The notes beneath the pieces are model-generated. The model worked only from the letters and a program-made list of their open reading frames with translations. It was not told the origin of the DNA and did no database searches. This document shows positions 26,591 through 34,701 of a stretch of DNA of 64,000 bases, one piece after another (the stretch's first letter is position 1; each line of letters opens with the position of its first letter). Origin of the DNA: JABWBD01 sp040768665 (GTDB lineage: Bacteria > Planctomycetota > Planctomycetia > Pirellulales > Thermoguttaceae). The translations under genes and the position numbers were made by a program. Location: positions 1 to 64,000 of the forward strand of contig JAXGMN010000046.1 in assembly GCA_040768665.1 (NCBI GenBank), given 5' to 3'.

Positions 26591-26797
26591 TTGCCGCTGA
26601 ATCGATGGGACAAGTTGGTCAACCAAGCGATGACGGAGAAGGACGTTGAAGCGATTCGGACGTGCATTGCGAGAAACCGGCCGTTTGGCAGCGAAGCGTG
26701 GCAAGCCCAACAAACGCGACGTTTGCGATTACTGCACGCCATGCGCTGCGAAGGGCGGGCAAAAGGAACAGGACGCCCCCGACGTCGCAACAACTAA
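26591..26797 (+). pseudogene. C-terminal relic of a REP-associated tyrosine transposase
   Basis: The frame reads VNQAMTEKDVEAIRTCIARN then RPFGSEAWQAQQTRRL and a basic GRPRRR end. 'VN.P.T..E...IR.....(R/N)RPFG...W......LGL...LR..GRPK' is the familiar tail of Y1 transposases of the IS200/REP (RAYT) family. The catalytic HUH half is absent. It sits directly upstream of the TIR-Hsp70 gene and is a sign of a past mobile element. Confidence 0.6.
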
Positions 26798-26827
26798 TTG
26801 GAAGCTGCGTCTGTTTTCGAGAACAGT

Positions 26828-28873
26828 ATGACCAAAGCGTTCATAAGTCACTCGGCCAAAGATCGGACCATTGTGGAGCGGGAGATCGTCGATTTCCTGC
26901 GGAGCCACGGCGTCGAGACATGGTACTCCAAACGGGATATCCGCGTTGGGGTGACGTGGAATGAGGAGATAGTCCGCGGGCTGGAGAATTGCGAGTGGTT
27001 TGTGATCGTCATGTCACCAAACTCGGCCGAGTCCACGTGGGTCAGAGACGAGTTGTTCTGGGCGGTGGAGAACCGACCGGAGCACATTATTCCGGTGATG
27101 ATGGACGACTGCAATCCCGTCCGCTTTCACATCCGCATGGCAAGGATGCAACACGTCGATTTCCGCCGGGACCCCGAAGAAGCTCGGGAACATCTCTTGG
27201 CTGCATTCGGCATACCGTTGAGCATGAGAAGGTCTTCCGCCGAGGAGAAGCCGCCAGTTCGGGCCGAGACGGCGCGAAGACTTCAGCCCGAGCCCGTTTT
27301 CAGCGATCCCATCGTCGGCATAGACTTGGGTACGACCTATTCGATGGTGACTTACCTGACCCGTGAAGGCCGGCCCGTGACCCTGACCACCCGCGAAGGC
27401 ACCCTGCTGACGCCGTCAGTTGTCTGGTTCAAAGATGAGGATCTCCATCGGGCGGTCGTGGGCGGCATCGCTGATGAACTGGTCGGGCCCGACGTGCTGA
27501 ACATCGTCCGAGAAGTCAAGCGGCACATGGGACATGTATCCTATTCTCGACCGATCCAAGGACGAGATCTTCCCCCCGAAGTCGTGTCGGCCGTCATTCT
27601 CCGCAAGCTGAAACAGGATGCCGAGGCACGGTTGGGGCCTCTGCGAAGGGCCGTTGTCACCGTGCCCGCGTACTTCGACGAGCAGCGTCGGAAGGCCACG
27701 ATGGATGCCGGCCGGATGGCCGGCCTCGACGTGGTGGAGATCCTGAACGAGCCGACCGCCGCCACGCTGGCTTACGCCTGGGAAGCCGGTCAACTGGGGC
27801 TTACCGGGACCGATGCGCAGGAGCATACTATTGTGGTTTACGACCTTGGTGGAGGCACGTTCGACGTGTCGGTGGTTCGCTACCGTGGAAACGATTTGCG
27901 AGTGTTGGCCACGGACGGCGACGTAATGCTTGGAGGAACCGACTGGACACGGCGTCTTGTGGACCTCGTGGCGGAAGCACATATTCGAGAATATTCTGAG
28001 GATCCAGGCGAGGATCGGCAGGAGTCGCAACGTCTCGCCCTCCGGTGCGAGCGTGCGAAACAAACCCTGTCGGTCGAAGATCGGGCCATTGTAGCGTTCG
28101 ATTACCGATCGCGGTCAACACGACTTGAGGTGTCGCGGCAGGAATTTGAAGAGTGGACGCAAGATTTGATAGACCGAACTCAGTTCACAACACAGCTAGC
28201 AGTGAAAGCTGCTGGCCTGGACTACAGCGACATCGAGACTGTCGTTCTAGTTGGAGGCGCAACCCGGATGCCGTGCGTCAGGGAGATGCTGCGGGAGGTG
28301 TTCGAAAAGGACGCTTATGCAGGGCTGTCCCCGGATCAAGCCGTTGCGCACGGGGCAGCAATTCGCGCAGCCATGCTTCAACAAGCGAACTCGCCTGGAC
28401 AGGGAACCCTCGGCGAGGTCTGTCGGCGCATCTCCTCGGTAGCGATGACGAACGTCGTTTCGCACAGTCTTGGGATCGCTGCTACCGACCCTCAGACCGG
28501 ACACAAACGCAACGCAACCCTGATCCGGCGGAACAGCGTTATCCCGTGCCAAGCCCGACGCCGTTTCAAGACGGCCCAGGCGAACCAAAAGAGCGCCCGT
28601 ATCTTGGTGCTGGAGGGGGATTTCCCATGCGTAGACGATTGCACGAGAGTGGGCGAGTGCGTGATCTCGGATTTGCCTCCCGGATTGCCATTCGGTTCGC
28701 CCGTGGAGGTTGAACTTGTCGTCGACGGCAACGGGCGGATTCACCTGCAGGCCCGCGATGTGGTAGGCGACGGGCGCGTGCAGGCAACGCTAGAGCGGCC
28801 GGCCAGGTATCTCTCGGAAGAGCAGATAACCGGCTGGGCGGATTTCGTGTGCAACATTATGGAGATCGAATAG
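26828..28873 (+). CDS. TIR-Hsp70 (DnaK-like) fusion protein
   Basis: The protein has 681 residues from ATG 26828. The N-terminal TIR domain (1-135) reads KAFISHSAKDRTIVEREIVD, with the putative NADase Glu in 'TWVRDELFWAVEN'. After a 25-residue linker comes a complete Hsp70 ATPase: IVGIDLGTTYSMVTYL near 160, 'VVTVPAYFDEQRRKATMDAG', DLGGGTFDVSVVRYRG near 338 and VLVGGATRMPCVREML near 472. A beta substrate-binding domain follows ('VSHSLGIA', 'RNSVIPCQ', 'GNGRIHLQARD'), with a much shortened lid. TIR domains degrade NAD or make cyclic ADP-ribose signals in anti-phage systems. Here the chaperone part may sense unfolded or phage proteins. There is no co-directional partner downstream. The gene is bracketed by a duplicated segment of the protease gene. 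Confidence 0.88.
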   Translation: MTKAFISHSAKDRTIVEREIVDFLRSHGVETWYSKRDIRVGVTWNEEIVRGLENCEWFVIVMSPNSAESTWVRDELFWAVENRPEHIIPVMMDDCNPVRFHIRMARMQHVDFRRDPEEAREHLLAAFGIPLSMRRSSAEEKPPVRAETARRLQPEPVFSDPIVGIDLGTTYSMVTYLTREGRPVTLTTREGTLLTPSVVWFKDEDLHRAVVGGIADELVGPDVLNIVREVKRHMGHVSYSRPIQGRDLPPEVVSAVILRKLKQDAEARLGPLRRAVVTVPAYFDEQRRKATMDAGRMAGLDVVEILNEPTAATLAYAWEAGQLGLTGTDAQEHTIVVYDLGGGTFDVSVVRYRGNDLRVLATDGDVMLGGTDWTRRLVDLVAEAHIREYSEDPGEDRQESQRLALRCERAKQTLSVEDRAIVAFDYRSRSTRLEVSRQEFEEWTQDLIDRTQFTTQLAVKAAGLDYSDIETVVLVGGATRMPCVREMLREVFEKDAYAGLSPDQAVAHGAAIRAAMLQQANSPGQGTLGEVCRRISSVAMTNVVSHSLGIAATDPQTGHKRNATLIRRNSVIPCQARRRFKTAQANQKSARILVLEGDFPCVDDCTRVGECVISDLPPGLPFGSPVEVELVVDGNGRIHLQARDVVGDGRVQATLERPARYLSEEQITGWADFVCNIMEIE

Positions 28874-29044
28874 CTCGCGGCTTAGACGAAGCAGTTACGA
28901 GGGTGGACAATCCGTCGCACGGCGATTCGTGTCGCGGTCCCATCCGGCATTTCGCGGCTCCCAAAACCGGACGTAGTTTACTCACCTTGACGAGTTGCGG
29001 CAAGCTTCTGCTTACGAATGGCCACTAGTCCTGGTCATGGAGGC

Positions 29045-29183
29045 CCGGAAGGTGGAAACCGTCGTGCTGGACGAGCCGGCGCCGGGCGTGGACGGCTGCC
29101 TGGGCCTGAGCTTTCTCGATCGTTTCGATTGGCAGATCGACCGAAAGGACCAGCCGCGGTTGATCCTCAGGGCCAGGCGATAG
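29045..29183 (+). repeat. Duplicated 3' fragment of the aspartyl-protease gene
   Basis: Encodes VETVVLDEPAPGVDGCLGLS then FLDRFDWQIDRKDQP, almost identical in DNA to 26343-26460 in the lipoprotein protease gene. Third-position changes (cgatcg for cgaccg) show slight divergence. The fragment has no start or ribosome site. Together with the original it flanks the TIR-Hsp70 gene as a direct repeat of about 110 bases. Confidence 0.8.
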
Positions 29184-29231
29184 AATGTCGTGCACAACGA
29201 AGCCGGCAGGCGCAGATTGCCGGATGCCCCA

Positions 29232-31595
29232 TCACCCCTCGCTGAACACGTCCATGTAGAGGTAGTCCTTCACATGGAATCCACAGAGGCTGATGGTCAG
29301 GTCCAAGGTCGCGGGGTCGGCATTGTCGACGTAGTCGACGCGGGTCGGATTGAGCGAGATTCTCGTCTGCTCGACCCGGTATTGCGGTTCATCCGCGCAA
29401 AACTGCGGCAGATATAGCTGCGGAAACGCAAACAACATGTGGAAAGTCCGCGCGTGCAGGTCGTCGCTCGTCAGCGGCATCAGTCGGGACGACACCAGCT
29501 CGACCAGACGCTTGACGCGATCGGAACGTTCTTCCGCGAAGTGCTCGAACATGAGCTTTGGCAGGTCGAGTTGCGGTGTCTCGTCAAAGCAGGCGTCGCA
29601 ATACTCGGAGAGCCGCTCCAGGTATTCCATGAGCCGTTCGACCGCCCAGCCCCCCCAGCCGAGGCCGCTGTCTCCGAGCAGGTGTTGAAGATAGTCGCCG
29701 ACGGCGGCCGGCCCGAATTTCTGGTACAAGCGTTCCATCTCGGGTTTGCCGAGAAAGGAGAAATCGACCTCGTTGTTCAGCGGCGGCTCCTCGGGGATTT
29801 CGTTCAATCGGCCCGACACGCGATCGTGGCGAGCGTCCAAGGCATCGGCAAATGCGACGAGAAAGTTGCCGCCCGCTGCCAGCCGCCCCTTGCGCTGCTC
29901 GAACAACTGCAGAACCAGATCCGCGTGGCAACGTAGGAAAAGAAAACGGCCGATTACATCGGAGAATGCCGTCGCCACCGCGTGCCACCGGCGGTATTCA
30001 TCATCGAGAAGGCGCAAGTCGTCGAGGATCGGCTTCAAACGGGAGCGATAGGCGGCAAACTGGAAAAGTCTTCGGCAGAATCCAAATTCGGCGTAGACCC
30101 GGCGCAAATGTCGGCTTTTGCCGGCGTAATCGCGGTCGAAGCGCTCGACGGCCTCATCCAGGCCGGCCGCCGCTCGCCGGATGTCGTCGGTTACTCGGTC
30201 GTCGACCACGTGGCCGCCGAGTAATTCCGCAAAGGGTTGTCGCAGAATTCCGGCCATTTCTGCACTGCGGGGCACCTCGCCTCGTGCCACGCCCGCCACG
30301 ATCTCCGACACCGTCTTCAAGTAGCCGTGTACGCGCAAGACGGCAGAGCGGGCCGAAAGTGCCGTCTCCGACCACGCGAGGTCGTTGAAAGCCTGCTGGA
30401 GCAGGTCGAGCTTCTCGCTCACGGTTGCGGCGGGCGAGTTCCGGTACATCACCGGCTTGTCGCCGGCCGCATCGGCGAACGCGAAGAGGGAATCTGCGAT
30501 TCCCGAGAGGCACGGTTCAATACGTTTGAGGAAGAATTCCTTATGAAGTGCCGGATCGTCCAGCAGCCGCAGCAGCGTCCGATGAAAGCAGAGGGCCTCT
30601 TCGAAACTGTCCAAACAGCGCGAATCGTGATCGAGCAGCTCTACGAGCTCTTGCCGGTAGCTCCGCACAAGCTCCTGAAAGCGGACCGCTTCGGAGCTCT
30701 TGATTCGGACGCAGCTCGTCGTCTGGCGTTTTTCCGAATCGTGGAAGAATGCTTCAACCGAGGGCCGCGTCGCGGCAGCTCCGGCAAGCGATTCCGGCGC
30801 GTTCAGCGCTCCGATTTCTCGTTCGGAATAGCGAATGCCGACCTCGTCATGCACCAGCCCGCTGGTTTCGATGAACCTGGTGGCGCGTATCGTCAGCGCC
30901 TTTCTCTCGTCGATCGGGTTCCGCTCGGTGAGATCCCGGGCGGATCTCAACACGTGGAAGGCTTTCCATGCTTCCCTGTCGTAGACGCAGGCGCCGTAGC
31001 TGAAGCTGCACGTCCGCCGCGAAATGCCTGCGAGCACCTGATTCAGCTTTATGCGGCAGCCGGCCATGCAGTTAACCATCAGGCAGCCTCTGACTTGATC
31101 CGGCGGCCAACGTGGAGGCGTCTCGGAGCACTCCGGCTCGAGCAGGAAACTCATTTCCGCGAGTTCGCATTTCGTGGTCCCCGCGGCCTCCTGGATCTCG
31201 GTCAGATTCCCCGCGAATTCCGGCAAGAGCCTGTTCCTGCGGGGATAGATCACATACAACCGCCGGGTCGTGACCACTCTGAGGAATGTCTCGAAGTGTC
31301 GGTGAACGGGGAGGAAAGCCTCGACTGCCCTGGGGTCGTTGCCGAAGAGGACGAACGAAATCTCGACGCGCTCGACCGGGCACCGCTGCAGCCGCGTCAA
31401 CACGAGGTCGCTCAAGGTATTGAGAGACTCGCTCAAGTGGGAATCGTGGCTGTGAAGCCACTCGCCCGACTCGATCCAGAGAAACCTGCTGTCGGGATGC
31501 CTGCAGCGGGGCCAAGAACTCGACGCCTGTTCCGACATCGAGCGCACGAACGAGTCGGCAAGGCCGTCCAGCGAGACGATCAACGAGAGGTCCAT
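29232..31595 (-). CDS. Large unknown protein of the tubulin-like/vWA cassette
   Basis: The protein has 787 residues, starting MDLSLIVSLDGLADSFVRSM. The first ~250 residues look alpha/beta, with a cysteine-rich patch 'VRGCLMVNCMAGCRIKL' and 'RRTCSFSYGACVYDRE'. The remainder is almost entirely helical with many Arg, Leu and Glu, and the end is beta-like ('TLDLTISLCGFHVKDYLYMDVF'). There is no signal peptide, membrane segment or Walker motif. It starts 28 bases after the stop of the tubulin-like gene, on the same strand, so the products probably work together. I do not recognise the family. Confidence 0.75.
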   Translation of the reverse strand: MDLSLIVSLDGLADSFVRSMSEQASSSWPRCRHPDSRFLWIESGEWLHSHDSHLSESLNTLSDLVLTRLQRCPVERVEISFVLFGNDPRAVEAFLPVHRHFETFLRVVTTRRLYVIYPRRNRLLPEFAGNLTEIQEAAGTTKCELAEMSFLLEPECSETPPRWPPDQVRGCLMVNCMAGCRIKLNQVLAGISRRTCSFSYGACVYDREAWKAFHVLRSARDLTERNPIDERKALTIRATRFIETSGLVHDEVGIRYSEREIGALNAPESLAGAAATRPSVEAFFHDSEKRQTTSCVRIKSSEAVRFQELVRSYRQELVELLDHDSRCLDSFEEALCFHRTLLRLLDDPALHKEFFLKRIEPCLSGIADSLFAFADAAGDKPVMYRNSPAATVSEKLDLLQQAFNDLAWSETALSARSAVLRVHGYLKTVSEIVAGVARGEVPRSAEMAGILRQPFAELLGGHVVDDRVTDDIRRAAAGLDEAVERFDRDYAGKSRHLRRVYAEFGFCRRLFQFAAYRSRLKPILDDLRLLDDEYRRWHAVATAFSDVIGRFLFLRCHADLVLQLFEQRKGRLAAGGNFLVAFADALDARHDRVSGRLNEIPEEPPLNNEVDFSFLGKPEMERLYQKFGPAAVGDYLQHLLGDSGLGWGGWAVERLMEYLERLSEYCDACFDETPQLDLPKLMFEHFAEERSDRVKRLVELVSSRLMPLTSDDLHARTFHMLFAFPQLYLPQFCADEPQYRVEQTRISLNPTRVDYVDNADPATLDLTISLCGFHVKDYLYMDVFSEG

Positions 31596-31623
31596 GGGAT
31601 GCCGTTCCGAGGTGGTTTAGCCG

Positions 31624-34620
31624 TCATTTCTTCTCCGCAAACGACAATTTCAGGTCGAGGGCCCTTTCGATTGAGAAGTCTTGCGGGGCCATCTCGAGCA
31701 GCTTGCGGAAATACACCATTTGTTGGCGGTACAGCATCCCGGTAATCGTCTTGTTAAACGTCTGCTCCTTCAGGATATCTTTGAACCGGTCGTAGGTTTC
31801 GCGGATCTCCTGGCGAACCGCATCGGAAGAGAATTCCGGTTTGTGCGACACGTCCAGCAACGTCTGCCGCAGTCTTTTTCGCATCGGAGCGTGCGCATCG
31901 CGGCATAGTTGCTCGTACATCGAGTAGAATTTTCCTTCGATGCCCGGCATCACCAACTCGCCTTCATCCACGGCTTCGAACACCGCAGGGTTCAGGCGAT
32001 AGTAGTGACGCCGGTTGCCGATCGGTTTGTCCAATTCCAGCCACTGCACCAGGTCCGCCGATTTCAACGTCGACAGCGACAGGATCTTGAGCACTTCGAT
32101 CTGGACCGAATCGCCGGGCAGAATATCGACCAGGGGAAACTCGAAACGCTTGTCCGTATGGGCGGGAGGCCGCACACGCATCAGGTATTTGTCCCTCGCT
32201 TCCTCGATACCGGTCAGGACGTAGAGAGGGATGACGGAGAAGTAATTGGCGAACGTCAGGCGGTAGGGGTCTCCCGTTTCCGCCCAGACGTTCTGCACAT
32301 TGCTGACGCGACTCTGCGGCAAGTTGGCGAGGATGGCGTCCCGGACGCTCGGGTCGTCGGCGACTCCGCCGACCGCGGTGAACTCCGTGATGACGTCCGC
32401 ATGGCCCGTGAGCAGGTTTTCGTCGATCGGCAGCATCTGGGAGGAATAGCGGACCGCCTGTTCCGTCAGGCGTGCGATCGCACCACTTTCCTTTTCGTCG
32501 AGTGTCTTCAAGACCTGCGAGACCGAGAGCTCGGTTGCCGGACGAACCTTGTCATACGCGAAGTCCAGCAGCAGCGACTCAGGATCTCCGTGATTTCGAT
32601 CGACGAACCAGGCTGGGCTGTCGATCTCATTGCGCTTGCGGAATTCCGCGAAATCCTCGGCCGTGGCTTCCGTGCACTTATCGCAGCCTTGCTGGACGAG
32701 AAAGGTACCGACGGTCGACCCTTCGCGGCTGCCGGATTCTTCCACCCCGACGTAGATTTCCAGCATCGGCTTTTCCTTGAGCATGTTGGCAACGGTCAGG
32801 CGCTCGCTCTGGGCCTGAAGGCGAAGCCGCAGGTTCTCCAGCGACTCGGCAATCTCTCTCAAGGCATCCTTGTGCTTCGCAAGCTGTTTCTCGCGTCCGA
32901 CGGCCTCTTCTTTCCAGGTGTCGGCCAGCGCCGTGGCACGATTCAAGCGGTCCAGGGCCATGTGGGTCTTGACCAGGGCGACGACGCTCTCGCAATACTG
33001 CCTGCACGCGTTTCTTACCGGATTGGTCGAGGCGAACCAGCCCTTCGGACTCCTCCTCGCGATCTCCTCCTCTTTCCTGCGGGTGGTTTCCTCAAGTTTG
33101 TCCAACTCGGAGCTGAGTTGCTTGTGGCCGAGTGCAAAGGCGGTGACGGCCTCTTCCCAATGGTTGATCAGAAGCTGGTTCGCCTGGGCATAACTGCCCT
33201 GCGGGTAGCCTTCGCGCTTGGCCTGCTCGTGTTCGCCGATCCGTTTGAGCCAGGCGGTGACCGCCTGGCCGACCGCCGCACGCACGTTGTCGTCGTGCTG
33301 AGCCTTTTCCCAATCGCGGATGACGCCGACACGCCAGTCGTTGAGAATACGCACCAGGTTGTCCTTGAGAGTGTCGCTTCTCAGATCGAGTCCGAGTTGC
33401 TGGTCGTCGAAGCCGTAGGCAAGCGTCGGCATCTCCTGGACCCTCTTCAACAATCCGCTGCCGTCGATGGCAAGGGTTTCCCTGGTGAGCAGTGCCGCGA
33501 ACTCTCTGGCAACGTTTTCGGAGCCTTCGGAGGCCTGCCTGACCGTTTCCCCCGCAAGCTGCTCGCCCCCAAGGTATGCCTTGGCATGGCCGATCAGGTT
33601 GCACGCGAAGTCGGCCATGAGCTTCTCCCGGATTCGGTGTGCGGGATAGACGATGGAACTGATTCCGGTCGTGGAATAGATGGCCTGCTGGCCTTTCCAT
33701 TGCTCCGGCTGCGCAAGCGCCAGGTGGATCATCGTCAAGACGTTGTCCGCGATCTGGCGGTATCGCTTCGCCACGGCGCCGATGGAATTGAAAATGCTCT
33801 CGCCTACAAACGCAGGGATTTCCTGGCGGGAGAGAATCCACTGGCCGTTGCGGCACTTCCCATCGATAAGATTCACGATGTGGTAGGGGCGTTCCTCCAG
33901 CGACAAACGACGCGTGGAAGAGTAATCGACCGTGTAGGGGTCTTCCGGAGACGCCGCATTCAGTTTTTCCAGTTCGAGCAACGCCGCGTAGCCGTTCTCG
34001 AAGCACGTCTTTGCAACGTCGCGGAAGACCCACGGCATGACGAAGAACCCCGTATAGAACATGTTCGGAGCGCCCAGCGCGCGGGAAAGGATGCTGAAAT
34101 CGATAAACGATCCCGCGCCGGTGCCTCCTGCCAGCGAACTGACGACGAAGACCTGGGGACTGCTGCTCTCAAGCAGTTCCAGGCCGCACTGCCGCATGTC
34201 GTCTTTCAAGCCGGCCTTGCGCACCTGCTCGAAGGCATGCTTGAGGAGTGCAACCACGATATCGATATTCGCAAAGGTTGCCAGCCGGCCGACCTGCCGA
34301 ATGCCGCCGGCGCCGTCGGCCACCGTGCTCCGATTCAGCGGATCGTAGGGGATCCACCACGATTCGACATAGGGGTTCTTGATCGCATCGGCCACGCTGC
34401 GGACGCTCATGTGGCAGAACTCGTTATCGTCGAACGTGATCTTCTCGCCGCCCGGGCCGTAGGCCGTTTCCCGATCGGCCGTGGTGTCGAAGGCGAGGAG
34501 CCTGATGCATGGCGGAATCCGCCCGCACTGCTCGAGAAACAACTTCTTGATGCGGATCAGGGCTTGCTGGCCCGTTCCACCCAGTCCGATAACGACCGCG
34601 GGAGCAAAGCTTCGTGCCAT
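31624..34620 (-). CDS. Tubulin/FtsZ-superfamily protein (Tubulin_2-like)
   Basis: The protein has 998 residues. The N-terminus, FAPAVVIGLGGTGQQALIRI, is the first phosphate loop of the fold. 'LLAFDTTADRE' follows, and near residue 165 the tubulin signature SSLAGGTGAGSFIDFSIL, equivalent to GGGTG(T/S)G. A GTPase fold therefore occupies the first ~350 residues. The rest is a long helical and coiled-coil region ('KLEETTRRKEEEIARR', 'LRLRLQAQSERLTV') with a mixed C-terminal part. It is much longer than FtsZ (about 400). The flanking vWA/PKD membrane protein supports a membrane-associated polymer. The start ATG is 34618-34620. Confidence 0.85.
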   Translation of the reverse strand: MARSFAPAVVIGLGGTGQQALIRIKKLFLEQCGRIPPCIRLLAFDTTADRETAYGPGGEKITFDDNEFCHMSVRSVADAIKNPYVESWWIPYDPLNRSTVADGAGGIRQVGRLATFANIDIVVALLKHAFEQVRKAGLKDDMRQCGLELLESSSPQVFVVSSLAGGTGAGSFIDFSILSRALGAPNMFYTGFFVMPWVFRDVAKTCFENGYAALLELEKLNAASPEDPYTVDYSSTRRLSLEERPYHIVNLIDGKCRNGQWILSRQEIPAFVGESIFNSIGAVAKRYRQIADNVLTMIHLALAQPEQWKGQQAIYSTTGISSIVYPAHRIREKLMADFACNLIGHAKAYLGGEQLAGETVRQASEGSENVAREFAALLTRETLAIDGSGLLKRVQEMPTLAYGFDDQQLGLDLRSDTLKDNLVRILNDWRVGVIRDWEKAQHDDNVRAAVGQAVTAWLKRIGEHEQAKREGYPQGSYAQANQLLINHWEEAVTAFALGHKQLSSELDKLEETTRRKEEEIARRSPKGWFASTNPVRNACRQYCESVVALVKTHMALDRLNRATALADTWKEEAVGREKQLAKHKDALREIAESLENLRLRLQAQSERLTVANMLKEKPMLEIYVGVEESGSREGSTVGTFLVQQGCDKCTEATAEDFAEFRKRNEIDSPAWFVDRNHGDPESLLLDFAYDKVRPATELSVSQVLKTLDEKESGAIARLTEQAVRYSSQMLPIDENLLTGHADVITEFTAVGGVADDPSVRDAILANLPQSRVSNVQNVWAETGDPYRLTFANYFSVIPLYVLTGIEEARDKYLMRVRPPAHTDKRFEFPLVDILPGDSVQIEVLKILSLSTLKSADLVQWLELDKPIGNRRHYYRLNPAVFEAVDEGELVMPGIEGKFYSMYEQLCRDAHAPMRKRLRQTLLDVSHKPEFSSDAVRQEIRETYDRFKDILKEQTFNKTITGMLYRQQMVYFRKLLEMAPQDFSIERALDLKLSFAEKK

Positions 34621-34701
34621 GGCTACGCCTCCAAAGCATGTGGTAGATTGTGACGTTGTGTTTTCGTGATTCTCCCCGGCAGCGGGCCACGGGTCTTCTT
34701 T

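Noticed and set aside
31909..34653. 914-residue plus-strand ORF opposite the tubulin-like gene
   Set aside because: Despite its length it mirrors the codon pattern of the minus gene, which has the GGTGAGS signature. No motif is present on the plus strand.
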